The notes: generated by a model not told the origin, from the letters alone. 64,000 nt of DNA from Clostridium gasigenes (GCF_900104115.1 NZ_FNJM01000001.1:577374-641373); one strand, 5' to 3'; positions 46,473-55,266 are shown, numbered from the stretch's first letter. A program made the numbers and translations.

Positions 46473-46546
46473 ATTATTTTTTAAAAAATGAAAATAAATG
46501 TATTTAAATTGATTAAATGGTAAATAATTCATAAGAGGTGAATTAA

Positions 46547-47938
46547 GTGAAAAATAACAAAGTAGAAATTAAGGACATTGATTTAAATACTGCAAGAAAA
46601 GTTAATAAAGAATTAGCTTTAGAAGAAATGTTTTTACCTATAAAAATTGAAGGAAATAATTTAATAGTAATTGGGGTTGAAAGTAATGAAAGGATAATAG
46701 AATACTTGAATTTTATCTTTGCCTTAGAAATAGATTTTATAAAAATAGAAAGTGAAATTATACAAAATATTATAGATGGGGTTTTTAGTGGTGAAAGTCA
46801 AAATCTACATGAAAGTTTTATAGAAAAGGCAATAAAATTAAAGGCATCAGATGTACATGTTGAACCAATGGAAAATGAAGTTCTAATTAGAATTAGAACA
46901 GATGGTAAGCTTAGTTTAGATAGAAAAATTAAGCATTCAGAATATAAGGTGTTATTATCTAAAATAAAAATAATAGCAAACATGGATATTACAGAGAAAA
47001 GAAGACCTCAAGATGGCAAATATAACTTAAAGTTAAATAATAACTCTTATGATTTAAGAGTTTCTACTATATTAACAGTTTATGGTGAAAAACTAGTTAT
47101 AAGAATTTTATATGGAATGAGATTTAATTTTAGTCTAGATAAAATACATTTAACAGAATATCAATTAAAAAAATTAATGAGAATAATATCTTTTAAGAAT
47201 GGATTAGTAATTATAAATGGTCCAACTGGAAGCGGAAAATCGACAACGTTATATTCTATACTCCAAACTATAAATAATGAAGAAATAAATATCACAACTC
47301 TAGAAGATCCTGTGGAAGTTATTATTCCTGGAATTAATCAAATAAGTTTAAATAGAAAAGCTAATATTGACTTTGCAACAGGGCTTAGAAGTATTCTGCG
47401 CCAAGATCCTGATGTGATAATGATAGGAGAGATTAGAGATGAAGAAACTGCATCTATGGCTGTAAGAGCTGCCCTAACAGGACATAAGGTATATGCCACG
47501 ATTCACACTAAAACACCTAGGGAAGTCTATTTAAGGCTAGATGATATGGGGGTTAAACCATATTTTTTAAAGGATTCAATTGTAGGGATAGTATCTCAAC
47601 GGTTAATTAGGACTTTATGTGAGAAGTGCAAGGTTTATAAAGAAGATATTTGTTTTTGGGGAAGAAAAATAAAAAGCTATGAAAAAGATGGATGTATAGA
47701 ATGCAACAATACGGGCTATAAAGGAAGAACAATGGTGTCAGCAGTAGAATTAATAGAAGGAGAGTATAAAGAATCCATCTCAAGTATTTTCCAAGAAATA
47801 AATTTACTATCAAATGTTGAAATGATAGAATCTCTAATTTCTTTATTAGAAAGAGGGTTAATTTCAATAAATGATTATAGAAAATTTATTTTAGAGGAGG
47901 GAATTAATGAAAAACTTTATAAAGAGAGTAATGCTTAG
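46547..47938 (+). CDS. GspE/PilB family assembly ATPase
   Basis: This hexameric ATPase (463 residues) would power assembly of a type IV pilus, competence pseudopilus or type II-like system at the cytoplasmic face. Seen are Walker A GPTGSGKST (225-233), the Asp box region, Walker B DPDVIMIGEIRDEETA, the His box (GHKVYATIHTKTP) and the four zinc cysteines in CEKCKVYK and CIECNNTGYKGR. The N-terminal domain is short, as in ComGA. AGAGGTG precedes the start. The last 32 bases overlap the next gene. No retraction ATPase PilT is present. Confidence 0.92.
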   Translation: MKNNKVEIKDIDLNTARKVNKELALEEMFLPIKIEGNNLIVIGVESNERIIEYLNFIFALEIDFIKIESEIIQNIIDGVFSGESQNLHESFIEKAIKLKASDVHVEPMENEVLIRIRTDGKLSLDRKIKHSEYKVLLSKIKIIANMDITEKRRPQDGKYNLKLNNNSYDLRVSTILTVYGEKLVIRILYGMRFNFSLDKIHLTEYQLKKLMRIISFKNGLVIINGPTGSGKSTTLYSILQTINNEEINITTLEDPVEVIIPGINQISLNRKANIDFATGLRSILRQDPDVIMIGEIRDEETASMAVRAALTGHKVYATIHTKTPREVYLRLDDMGVKPYFLKDSIVGIVSQRLIRTLCEKCKVYKEDICFWGRKIKSYEKDGCIECNNTGYKGRTMVSAVELIEGEYKESISSIFQEINLLSNVEMIESLISLLERGLISINDYRKFILEEGINEKLYKESNA

Positions 47939-48965
47939 ACCAAATAATGATAGTTTAGCTATTATAGCAGAAAATATAGGAAGTCTTTATTCTGAGGGTA
48001 TACCATTTCTAACTATATTAGAACTATTAAGAGAAATGCCATTAGCTAATGGCTATAAAGACAGTATTTATAAAATTCAATATGATATAGAAAATGGAGA
48101 ATCTTTTGAGAATGCATTAAAGAAACATAAAGAGTTATTTCCACAATTTTTTATTTCTATGGTTTCAATTGGAGAAAAAAGTGGACGTTTAAATGAATCT
48201 TTAAAAGGGATTAAAGAATATTATACTAAAATTAGTTCGATTAAAAAAATTGTAGGCAATGCATTAGCATATCCATGTGTTTTATTAGTAACAATGATAA
48301 GTCTTGGTTTATTTTTAGCACTGTTTATAATACCAAGTTTTTTTGATCTTTACAGTTCAATGGGAACTGAGATGCCTAAAAGTTGTTTGGTTATATATGA
48401 ATTTGTACAAAAAGCAAAAGAAAATCCATTAATTATAATTATCTATGCTATAAGTTGGGGAATAGTGATTCCGAGCTTAGTAATAAAGCATGGGATTAAG
48501 AAATATGTAAGAATACCTTTTGAAAAAATTTCTATTATAAGAGATTTTTATGAGTATATATCTATCTCCTTACTATCTATCATAGTAAAGAGTGGTATCA
48601 ACTTATCTTTGGGACTTAATTATTGTGCGAATAGTTTTTCTAAGGGAGTTTTAAATCATAAATTCGTAAATATAAATTCAGCTATAATAGATGGAAAAAC
48701 ATTATCAGAAGCACTACAAGGAATTGATGGATATTCTAAATATACTATATCAATAGTGAAACTTGGTGAAGCTAGTGGTTCTATGGATGAAAGATTGGAA
48801 TTATTAAGTAGTTATTTAGAAAAGAAATCATTAGAAAAAATAAATAAAATACTAGCTGGACTACAGCCAGCCTTAATATTAGTTATGGCAGCAATTGTTT
48901 TAATATTTATAATGATATTTGTTATTCCTTTATTTGGAGCAATGATGACAGGGGCTGAAGGATGA
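47907..48965 (+). CDS. GspF/PilC family inner-membrane platform protein
   Basis: This is the polytopic partner of the assembly ATPase (352 residues). Two T2SF repeat domains (about 15-130 with SMVSIGEKSGRLNESLKGIK, and about 220-330 with SIVKLGEASGSMDERLELL) each lead into membrane segments; three spans in all, the last one ALILVMAAIVLIFIMIFVIP. The ATG with GAGGAGGGA lies inside the ATPase gene (32-base overlap), and its stop overlaps the first prepilin gene by four bases. Confidence 0.92.
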   Translation: MKNFIKRVMLRPNNDSLAIIAENIGSLYSEGIPFLTILELLREMPLANGYKDSIYKIQYDIENGESFENALKKHKELFPQFFISMVSIGEKSGRLNESLKGIKEYYTKISSIKKIVGNALAYPCVLLVTMISLGLFLALFIIPSFFDLYSSMGTEMPKSCLVIYEFVQKAKENPLIIIIYAISWGIVIPSLVIKHGIKKYVRIPFEKISIIRDFYEYISISLLSIIVKSGINLSLGLNYCANSFSKGVLNHKFVNINSAIIDGKTLSEALQGIDGYSKYTISIVKLGEASGSMDERLELLSSYLEKKSLEKINKILAGLQPALILVMAAIVLIFIMIFVIPLFGAMMTGAEG

Positions 48966-49456
48966 AGAAAAAAGGATACACATTAATTGAACTTGTAGTT
49001 GTGATGGCAATACTATCAATATTACTTGGAAGTGGATTTGCAATAATAAAAACACTAAAACATATAAAAAGTCAAGTAGAAGTAGAAGCTGCAATATATG
49101 AAGTTCATAGCATTTTGAGTTATGCTAAAACCTATTGTAGGAAAAATTTATGTGATGGAGAGGTAATTATAGATACAGTTGAAAACAGTATTGGATTTAA
49201 ATATAGGGATAAAAATAATATAAATAACAAATTGGTAGGAAAAAGTGAAAAATTTCCTGATAATATTAAAATTTCAGCTAATTTTAAACCAATAAACATT
49301 GTGAATGTTAGCGATATGGGATATTTGAAAAATTCAGGAACTATATTTATAAATGATGGAGAAAAGCAGTATAAAATAACTATAGCCGTAGGAAATGATA
49401 CTGTAACAGTCAAAGAAGACAAAGAGATAATAGATGAAATAGAAAAAAGTAAATAG
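48962..49456 (+). CDS. Type IV prepilin-like protein 1
   Basis: This 164-residue protein has a class III signal sequence: a short basic leader MKKKG, cleaved before YTLIELVVVMAILSILLGS, with the obligatory glutamate at +5. The hydrophobic helix is followed by a soluble domain of no assigned family. The leader type and E+5 match major pilins or GspG/ComGC, and being first in the prepilin row it is the best candidate for the major subunit. Processing needs a prepilin peptidase, not encoded in this window. Confidence 0.88.
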   Translation: MKKKGYTLIELVVVMAILSILLGSGFAIIKTLKHIKSQVEVEAAIYEVHSILSYAKTYCRKNLCDGEVIIDTVENSIGFKYRDKNNINNKLVGKSEKFPDNIKISANFKPINIVNVSDMGYLKNSGTIFINDGEKQYKITIAVGNDTVTVKEDKEIIDEIEKSK

Positions 49457-49478
49457 AATTTTGATATAAGGGGACAAA

Positions 49479-49937
49479 ATGAAGAGAAAACATAATGGAA
49501 GTATGTTAATAGAAGTTTTAATAGCATTAATGATTTTGATGATAGCATCAATGATGGCAATGACTTCTGCAATAGCGGCCAATAAATCTAAGATTAGAAG
49601 AAATAAGCATGAGGAAGCTAATAGAGTAGCTTATTGTATTATGAATGAAATAAAATATAATTACTCTTATAATCAACTCAATACGGAAATATTAAGGTGT
49701 AATACAGGTGCAGAAAAGACCAATTATATAGGTTTTAAATATACAGATAAAATATTAGAAAATTTAATAACAACTAATATTTTTCAATTAGAAAGAGGAA
49801 ATGATATAAAAATAGAGGTTATTAATGATGACAGTAATAATAAAATAATGAAAATGAAAATAGCAATTAGTTTGTCTGGAGGCGTAGGAGAAGTTAATGT
49901 TGAAAGAGAATTCAATAAGTCTTGGTGGATGGAATAG
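49479..49937 (+). CDS. Type IV prepilin-like protein 2
   Basis: 152 residues with the leader MKRKHNG and the helix SMLIEVLIALMILMIASMMA, glutamate at +5. The pattern (S-M-L-I-E-V-L-I-A) is typical of PilV/GspI-type minor pseudopilins. AAGGGGAC precedes the ATG. Its last 41 bases overlap the next gene in another frame. Confidence 0.85.
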   Translation: MKRKHNGSMLIEVLIALMILMIASMMAMTSAIAANKSKIRRNKHEEANRVAYCIMNEIKYNYSYNQLNTEILRCNTGAEKTNYIGFKYTDKILENLITTNIFQLERGNDIKIEVINDDSNNKIMKMKIAISLSGGVGEVNVEREFNKSWWME

Positions 49938-50412
49938 AAAAATAGATAAAAGAGTAAAAGGATATACATTAATTGAGACAATTGCAGTTATATCTATATC
50001 AACAATAGTTATGGTAATAGGGTTTACTCTCATAATTAGTACTTATAAAAATTATGTAAATATAATTGAAGAAAGTACAAGAATAGATGAAATAGATAAT
50101 GCTTTGCTTAGTATAGATAGATTACTTACTGGTAATATGATTACAGAAATAAAACCTGATATTGTAAAGAATGAAATAGAGGTTAATTATTTAAGAGATC
50201 ATGAAAAAACACTTGTGAAGACTAAATTAATAAGACGTCAAGGCGAGAGATTAGTAGTAGAGACACACAATAAAGGTCAACCTGACAATTCACTATTGGT
50301 AAGAAATACTATTTTAAAAAATGTAAAGACATTTACTATAATACAAAAAGAAAAATTATATTATTATAAAATTACTCTTAAAACAGGAGATGAGATAATA
50401 CAGTGCATATAA
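49897..50412 (+). CDS. Type IV prepilin-like protein 3
   Basis: 171 residues. The leader is long (22 residues, ending RVKG), then YTLIETIAVISISTIVMVIG with E at +5. Long leaders are known for some minor pseudopilins (GspJ-like). The start ATG with TAGGAGAA lies within gene 2. The soluble part is unassigned. Confidence 0.82.
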   Translation: MLKENSISLGGWNRKIDKRVKGYTLIETIAVISISTIVMVIGFTLIISTYKNYVNIIEESTRIDEIDNALLSIDRLLTGNMITEIKPDIVKNEIEVNYLRDHEKTLVKTKLIRRQGERLVVETHNKGQPDNSLLVRNTILKNVKTFTIIQKEKLYYYKITLKTGDEIIQCI

Positions 50413-50870
50413 AAATAGGTAAAAGGATTAATAATAAAAAAAGGGGATATGTACTTTTAGAAGCAGTAGTAATCCTTATGGTAGTAGCCTGTATATGTAT
50501 GCTGTTAAATAAGATAGTTATAAATAATTATCTGAAATCTTCAGTAATACATACTAGAGATGATATAAAAACTTTAAGTGGATTTGAAGAGTACCACTTA
50601 CTTGAGGCTGAAAAAGAATTTAGTACTGATAAAACAAAAAATAAATATATTAGAAAAAATCCAAGCCTAGAAATTAAAAAAGTAATAATTAATATAAATG
50701 GAACCTCGGGTACTTTAATAAAACAAGATATCAATGGTAACCATGATCACATTGAATTAGAGTGTAAAAAAAATACTGCAGATGGAAAGGAATTAGTTAA
50801 ACTAGTTCCTAAATTCTATAGGACGGACTATATTCCAAATTGTAAATGTGGATTAGAAAAAGATGCTTAG
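50403..50870 (+). CDS. Type IV prepilin-like protein 4
   Basis: 155 residues from a GTG that overlaps gene 3 by 10 bases. Leader KIGKRINNKKRG followed by YVLLEAVVILMVVACICMLL, glutamate at +5. The row of two to three minor pseudopilins after a major one resembles the GspHIJK/PilVWX tip complex. The C-terminus has a CKCGLEKDA ending with two close cysteines. Confidence 0.78.
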   Translation: MHIKIGKRINNKKRGYVLLEAVVILMVVACICMLLNKIVINNYLKSSVIHTRDDIKTLSGFEEYHLLEAEKEFSTDKTKNKYIRKNPSLEIKKVIININGTSGTLIKQDINGNHDHIELECKKNTADGKELVKLVPKFYRTDYIPNCKCGLEKDA

Positions 50871-50899
50871 ATCTAATTAATTTTAAGGAAGGTAATATT

Positions 50900-51574
50900 A
50901 TGAAAAATATAGTTGGCGTAGAAAAGCAGGGGTATATATATAAAGGTGCTTTATATGATTACACAGACCATATGAAGCTTAATGAGAAGCTAGGTGGCAA
51001 CAGAGAAGCTGTTATAATGGAAGAACCTCTTTTGGTTAAAGTGTATAATTTTGAAGAAAGTAAGGTTTCACTAGAAAAATTTGTTGAAGATATTATAATA
51101 AAGGATTTTTCAGTTGGAGATGATTTACTATTTCATTATGACTTTATAAAAGGAATAAATAAGATTTATATATATTCAATTAAAAAAGGTATTGCAGTAG
51201 AAAAAATTGCATATGGTGCTAACATCCTCTCGGTAGTTCCAATTCAATTTAAAATAAAAGATTTTATAAACAATAAACTTAAAAGGTATAGAAATTTTAT
51301 TTCAGTAACAAAAATAAGAGGCATATATTATTTAATAAATGTTGAAGATGGATTTATTATAAATGGATTCGTTAATAAAGACATAGATAGTGTTTTTAAG
51401 GAATTAGATAAATATATAGAAATAAATAAGGAAGTTATTTTTGATATAAGTATTAATATAAATGAAAAAAATAAAATTGGAGATCTAAAAGAAATTCAAT
51501 ATTTAAAAATTGGAGAGACAATAAATGAAAAATTATTTAAAAAACAAAAATTTTATACCAAGAAACTATGTTGA
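50900..51574 (+). CDS. Unrecognised protein in the PilM position
   Basis: This 224-residue cytoplasmic-looking protein follows the prepilins and precedes PilN/PilO-like proteins, the place of PilM. I see no full actin-like ATP site. The opening MKNIVGVEKQGYIYKGALYD is short, and later parts (SVGDDLLFHYDFIKGINKIY) could be the remains of the PilM/GspL fold without the nucleotide pocket. ATG 50900 has AAGGAAGG; the upstream in-frame ATG at 50846 lies in the prepilin gene and lacks a site. Function by position only. It overlaps the next gene by 50 bases. Confidence 0.65.
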   Translation: MKNIVGVEKQGYIYKGALYDYTDHMKLNEKLGGNREAVIMEEPLLVKVYNFEESKVSLEKFVEDIIIKDFSVGDDLLFHYDFIKGINKIYIYSIKKGIAVEKIAYGANILSVVPIQFKIKDFINNKLKRYRNFISVTKIRGIYYLINVEDGFIINGFVNKDIDSVFKELDKYIEINKEVIFDISININEKNKIGDLKEIQYLKIGETINEKLFKKQKFYTKKLC

Positions 51575-51941
51575 AAATTCAGAAAACATAAAAAATAAAG
51601 GAAATAGGAAAGGCGTAATATATTTAATAATAATAAATTTATTTATTATTCCTGTAACTATTGAAAGGGTATTTGAAAAAGAAAAACCAAAGGAAATTGA
51701 AGTAGCTAAACCTATTGAACAAGAGGTTTCTAAGGAATCAATTATTAAGTGGATAAATGAAATAGATAAAGATGTAGAAGAATTAACTGTTAAAAATAAT
51801 AGTGGAACAATGATGATAAAATCTATAGAAAAATTATATTCATTGGAAGAAAGAGAAAGTATGGCTATTGATAATATAACTCAAAATGAAAAAAAATATT
51901 ATATTCTAGGAATAACGAGGAATGAAAAAGGTGAAAAATAA
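51525..51941 (+). CDS. PilN-like bitopic protein
   Basis: A 138-residue protein with a basic N-terminus containing NFIPRNYVEN, similar in kind to the start of PilN proteins, one membrane span (GVIYLIIINLFIIPVTI) and a short outer domain. In type IV systems PilN links the cytoplasmic PilM to PilO. GGAGAG precedes the ATG, inside the preceding gene. Call rests on topology and order. Confidence 0.6.
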   Translation: MKNYLKNKNFIPRNYVENSENIKNKGNRKGVIYLIIINLFIIPVTIERVFEKEKPKEIEVAKPIEQEVSKESIIKWINEIDKDVEELTVKNNSGTMMIKSIEKLYSLEERESMAIDNITQNEKKYYILGITRNEKGEK

Positions 51942-52290
51942 AAAAAACTTTATAATAACATTAACAATATTAATTACATTTATGCAAGGCATAATATTAT
52001 TTATAGTAAGAAATAATAAAATAGAAGAAAGTAAGCCAGTTATAAGTTCAGCAGAAGTAGACCCTATATACATTAAAGATATTGATAAATCATTAAGTAA
52101 TTTAAAAAATTATAATTTAACTAATATAAAAAGAGAGGGTACTGGATGGATTATTAATATAAAAATAAATGGTGCAAAAGAAGAAGTATTATATGATTTA
52201 AAATTGTTAGAAAATTTTATTATTAAAAGTTACAATATGACTTTTAATAATAATAGAGTAGAGCTAGAATTAGAGTTAAAAAGTAAATAA
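51922..52290 (+). CDS. PilO-like bitopic protein
   Basis: A 122-residue protein with a single N-terminal membrane span (FIITLTILITFMQGIILFIV) and a small alpha/beta outer domain, as expected of a minimal PilO. Start could be ATG 51922 or GTG 51931; the GAGGA site fits the second a little better by spacing. It is the last gene of the pilus-like operon; no clear terminator follows before efp. Confidence 0.55.
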   Translation: MKKVKNKKNFIITLTILITFMQGIILFIVRNNKIEESKPVISSAEVDPIYIKDIDKSLSNLKNYNLTNIKREGTGWIINIKINGAKEEVLYDLKLLENFIIKSYNMTFNNNRVELELELKSK

Positions 52291-52449
52291 TTATTTTAAA
52301 GATAAATTAAGTTTATTTAAACAATTGCATTTATCTATTAATTTTGATAAAATATCTTTGTTATGTTTTAAACTACATACTGTTTATAACATTAATAACA
52401 ATATGTTATTATAAATAATTAATAAAAGCTAATTATGGAGGGAAATTTT

Positions 52450-53007
52450 ATGATTTCAGCAGGAGATATAAGAAAAGGTACAACATTTGAGCATGATCAC
52501 TCAGTTTTTACAGTAATTGAATTTTTACATGTTAAACCAGGTAAAGGGGCCGCATTCGTAAGAACAAAACTTAGAAATGTTATATTAGGAGGGGTTACAG
52601 ATAAAACTTTTAACCCAACTGAAAAATTACAAGAGGCTGTAATTGAAAGAAAAGAAATGCAATATCTTTATTCAGATGGAGAATTATACTATTTTATGGA
52701 TCAAGAGACTTTTGAACAAATTCCTTTAAATTTTGAAAAAGTTGAAGAGGCTATAAAGTATATTAAAGAAAATATGTTTGCAGTAATTAAGTTCTATAAG
52801 GAAGAAGCTTTCTCAGTTGAAGCTCCAAACTTTGTTGAATTATTAATAACTCAAGCAGATCCAGGAGTTAAAGGGAATACAAGTACAAATGCTCTTAAAC
52901 CAGCCACACTTGAGACAGGAGCTATCGTTTATGTACCTATGTTTGTTAACGAGGGTGATGTTATAAGAATTGATACAAGATCCGGAGATTACATGGAAAG
53001 AGTGTAA
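52450..53007 (+). CDS. efp: Elongation factor P
   Basis: EF-P relieves ribosome stalling at proline stretches. At 185 residues it has the KOW-like domain I with [15 protein letters not shown] and two OB domains ending in GDYMERV. The modified residue is lysine K32 at the tip of domain I, as in Bacillus, where it carries 5-aminopentanol; genes for that pathway are not visible here. I choose ATG 52450 after ATGGAGGGA; an in-frame ATG 15 bases upstream overlaps the ribosome site. Confidence 0.97.
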   Translation: MISAGDIRKGTTFEHDHSVFTVIEFLHVKPGKGAAFVRTKLRNVILGGVTDKTFNPTEKLQEAVIERKEMQYLYSDGELYYFMDQETFEQIPLNFEKVEEAIKYIKENMFAVIKFYKEEAFSVEAPNFVELLITQADPGVKGNTSTNALKPATLETGAIVYVPMFVNEGDVIRIDTRSGDYMERV

Positions 53008-53017
53008 CCTCAAATTT

Positions 53018-53050
53018 ATGCTAAGTTCTTAGGAACTTAGCATTTTTTCA
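53018..53050 (+). terminator. Terminator after efp
   Basis: A perfect 11-bp stem ATGCTAAGTTC/GAACTTAGCAT (53018-53028 with 53033-53043), then TTTTTC. Confidence 0.85.
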
Positions 53051-53145
53051 AATAACTAATTAAATTAGTTACAGAAAAATGTAAATAATGATATAATGAA
53101 ATTATAATTTAAATTAAAGTATCGGAAGATCCCTTATGGGAATAT

Positions 53146-53177
53146 ATTGACTAGTTATTTTATGGAGATGACTAAGA
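53146..53177 (+). repeat. Dispersed repeat, right arm
   Basis: ATTGACTAGTTATTTTATG then GAGATGACTAAG is a well-kept right arm just ahead of the zinc-ribbon gene; a left arm is barely recognisable (TATCGGAAGATCCC near 53120). Confidence 0.6.
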
Positions 53178-53196
53178 TGCTAGAGGAAGTGTTAAA

Positions 53197-53562
53197 ATGA
53201 TAGAGATTCAAGAAATATTAGAGTGTTTAAAAGATAAAATTAACAAATTGGAAAATAAAGAATATAAGGAAATATTTGGTGATATGAACGCTTTATTAGA
53301 AGGTATTTCTAATAAAGTAGAAGAAACATTAGTAAAACAAGAATCCATAGAAGAAAATATTCAATTTATTGATGAGGATTTAACAGATTTACAAGATGAA
53401 TTATTTGAGGAAGTATCATTAGAAGATTTAGAAGATTTTGAAGATGAATATGTAGAAATAAAATGCAATAAATGCAATAAACCGCTATTTGTTGAAAAAG
53501 AGGCTTTAGAAAATAATAAAAGTATTCCTTGTCCATTTTGTAATGAAAATTCAATAGACTAG
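53197..53562 (+). CDS. CD1247-type protein with C-terminal zinc ribbon
   Basis: This 121-residue soluble protein matches the CD1247 N-terminal-domain family that sits between efp and spoIIIAA in clostridia. Residues 1-85 are acidic and helical/coiled coil; 86-118 form a zinc ribbon with CNKCNKPLF and CPFCNENS. Function unknown. AGAGGAAG precedes the ATG. The stop codon TAG is part of a dispersed repeat arm (AATAGACTAGTTA). Confidence 0.82.
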   Translation: MIEIQEILECLKDKINKLENKEYKEIFGDMNALLEGISNKVEETLVKQESIEENIQFIDEDLTDLQDELFEEVSLEDLEDFEDEYVEIKCNKCNKPLFVEKEALENNKSIPCPFCNENSID

Positions 53563-53621
53563 TTATTTTTTTGAGAATCCATTATACATATTGACTAGTT
53601 ATTTTTGAATATATCTAAATA
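53553..53621 (+). repeat. Two tandem right halves of the dispersed repeat
   Basis: Half one 53553-53584 (AATAGACTAGTTATTTTTTT then GAGAATCCATTA) begins inside the 3' end of the zinc-ribbon gene and supplies its stop codon. Half two is 53590-53621 (ATTGACTAGTTATTTTTG then AATATATCTAA). Both point the same way. Confidence 0.7.
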
Positions 53622-53653
53622 GAATAAAAGTTATTATTTTAATAAAAAATAAT

Positions 53654-53691
53654 AAAAAATCTCAGTTTAAAGTAAGCTGAGATTTTTTTTG
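53654..53691 (+). terminator. Terminator before spoIIIA operon
   Basis: A perfect 12-bp stem AAAAAATCTCAG/CTGAGATTTTTT (53654-53665 with 53677-53688), 11-base loop, T-run. It isolates the spoIIIA operon from the housekeeping genes upstream. Confidence 0.85.
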
Positions 53692-53747
53692 CGTTAATTT
53701 TAAATAATTTACATATTTAATTATTGTTATGAATATTAATTAAGTAT

Positions 53748-54740
53748 GTGAAACAAAGTTTAGTTATTTATTTGGAGATAAAGTATAAGAGAACTATAGA
53801 AAAGGAAGTGAGGAATATTATTTATGAAGATGAAATATTAAAAGTTTTGCCATTAAAAATTAGTAGCGAAATTAGAGGGTATTTTCAAAGTGATAAAATT
53901 CAAGAAATTAGGATAAAGGTAGGAAAACCTATAATACTAAACTCCTTTAAAGGAGAACGGATACTTAAGTACACAGTAACTGCAGAAGATATAAAGCAAA
54001 TATTAGTTAAGATATCTAACTATTCACTCTACGCATATGAAGAAGAAATAAAACAGGGGTATATTACTATAAAGGGTGGTCATAGAATAGGTATTGCAGG
54101 TGAGTGTGTAATAGTAGGTGGAATAATTAGGACTATAAAAAATATATCATCTCTAAATATTAGAATATGTAGAGAAGTTATAGGGTCATCTAATGAGGTA
54201 ATGAAATATATAGCAAAGAATAATAGGATATACAATACATTAATTGTGGCCCCGCCTAAATGTGGAAAAACAACCATACTTAGAGATATAGCAAGAAATG
54301 TATCTTATGGAATGAATATTATTAATTTAAGTGGTAAAAAAGTTTCAATAATAGATGAAAGAAGTGAAATTGCTGCTTGTTTTAATGGTGTACCACAAAT
54401 GGATGTAGGTGTTAGAACAGATGTATTAGATAATTGTCTTAAAAGAGAAGGCATGCTCATGGCTATTAGAAGCTTATCACCAGAAGTTTTAATATGTGAT
54501 GAAATTGGAACAAAGGGAGACATTGAAGCCCTTCTTATGGCTTTTAATTCAGGAGTTAACGTAGTTGTTACTCTTCATGGGTTTAGTATAGATGATATTT
54601 ACAAAAGAAAGGTGTTTAAAGAACTCCTTGATAATTCAATATTAGATAGAATAGTTATTTTATCTAATAAAAATGGAGTTGGAACAATAGAAAATATGTA
54701 TGCGGTTGGACTGGGGGGGGAGGTTAAATGCTTAAAATGA
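53748..54740 (+). CDS. spoIIIAA: Stage III sporulation protein AA
   Basis: SpoIIIAA is a mother-cell ATPase of the secretion-ATPase superfamily that energises the SpoIIIA-SpoIIQ channel between mother cell and forespore. The P-loop is A168-P-P-K-C-G-K-T-T, with alanine where glycine is usual, and Walker B is VLICDEIGT. The start is uncertain. GTG 53748 gives 330 residues but has no ribosome site; alignment with the usual start (about 5 residues before EILKVLPLKI) suggests GTG 53808 or an ATT near 53820 after GTGAGG. A G8 tract lies near the 3' end. Confidence 0.9.
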   Translation: MKQSLVIYLEIKYKRTIEKEVRNIIYEDEILKVLPLKISSEIRGYFQSDKIQEIRIKVGKPIILNSFKGERILKYTVTAEDIKQILVKISNYSLYAYEEEIKQGYITIKGGHRIGIAGECVIVGGIIRTIKNISSLNIRICREVIGSSNEVMKYIAKNNRIYNTLIVAPPKCGKTTILRDIARNVSYGMNIINLSGKKVSIIDERSEIAACFNGVPQMDVGVRTDVLDNCLKREGMLMAIRSLSPEVLICDEIGTKGDIEALLMAFNSGVNVVVTLHGFSIDDIYKRKVFKELLDNSILDRIVILSNKNGVGTIENMYAVGLGGEVKCLK

Positions 54741-55246
54741 TTTCGATAGGCATAATATTTTGTGCAAGTACTTATATAGGGTTTTATTATGGAGAAAAAT
54801 TTAAAGGTAGGTATAGAGATTTAAATGATATACTAAATTCCCTTTTAATACTTAATAATGAAGTTATTTATGGTAATACTCCAGTACCACAAGCTCTTCA
54901 TTACGTCTCTGAAAAAACAAGTTGCCATTTAAGAAATCTACTTTTAAGAGTTTCAGAAAAACTAATAAATGGTGAAAGCAAAACAGTTTATCATGCATTT
55001 AAAGATGAGTATAGAAAAATGAAAGAAAATTTTTTTATTATAGAGGAAGATGAAAAAATATTATCTGATTTTACTAGAGAACTAGGAGAATCAGGTGTTT
55101 TTGGACAAGATAAAATTTTTAATTTAACTATAGAGAATATAAAACTAAATTGTAAAAAATCAGAAACTATAGCAAATAAAAATACAAAGATGTACAGATC
55201 CTTAGGAATATGTATTGGAGCTATGCTCGCTGTATTCTTAATGTGA
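54728..55246 (+). CDS. spoIIIAB: Stage III sporulation protein AB
   Basis: A 172-residue protein with an N-terminal and a C-terminal membrane span, related to the GspF platform fold; it partners SpoIIIAA in the mother-cell membrane. Starts inside the spoIIIAA gene (13-base overlap). Its ribosome site includes the G8 tract GGGGGGGGAGG. The conserved start of the outer part is GRYRDLNDILNSLLILNNEV. Confidence 0.92.
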   Translation: MLKMISIGIIFCASTYIGFYYGEKFKGRYRDLNDILNSLLILNNEVIYGNTPVPQALHYVSEKTSCHLRNLLLRVSEKLINGESKTVYHAFKDEYRKMKENFFIIEEDEKILSDFTRELGESGVFGQDKIFNLTIENIKLNCKKSETIANKNTKMYRSLGICIGAMLAVFLM

Positions 55247-55266
55247 AAAAGAGGGGGGAATTTATT

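Noticed and set aside
47907..47938. Frameshift between the pilus ATPase and platform genes
   Set aside because: Both proteins are complete and the 32-base overlap has a proper GAGGAGGGA site and ATG, so it is normal coupling.
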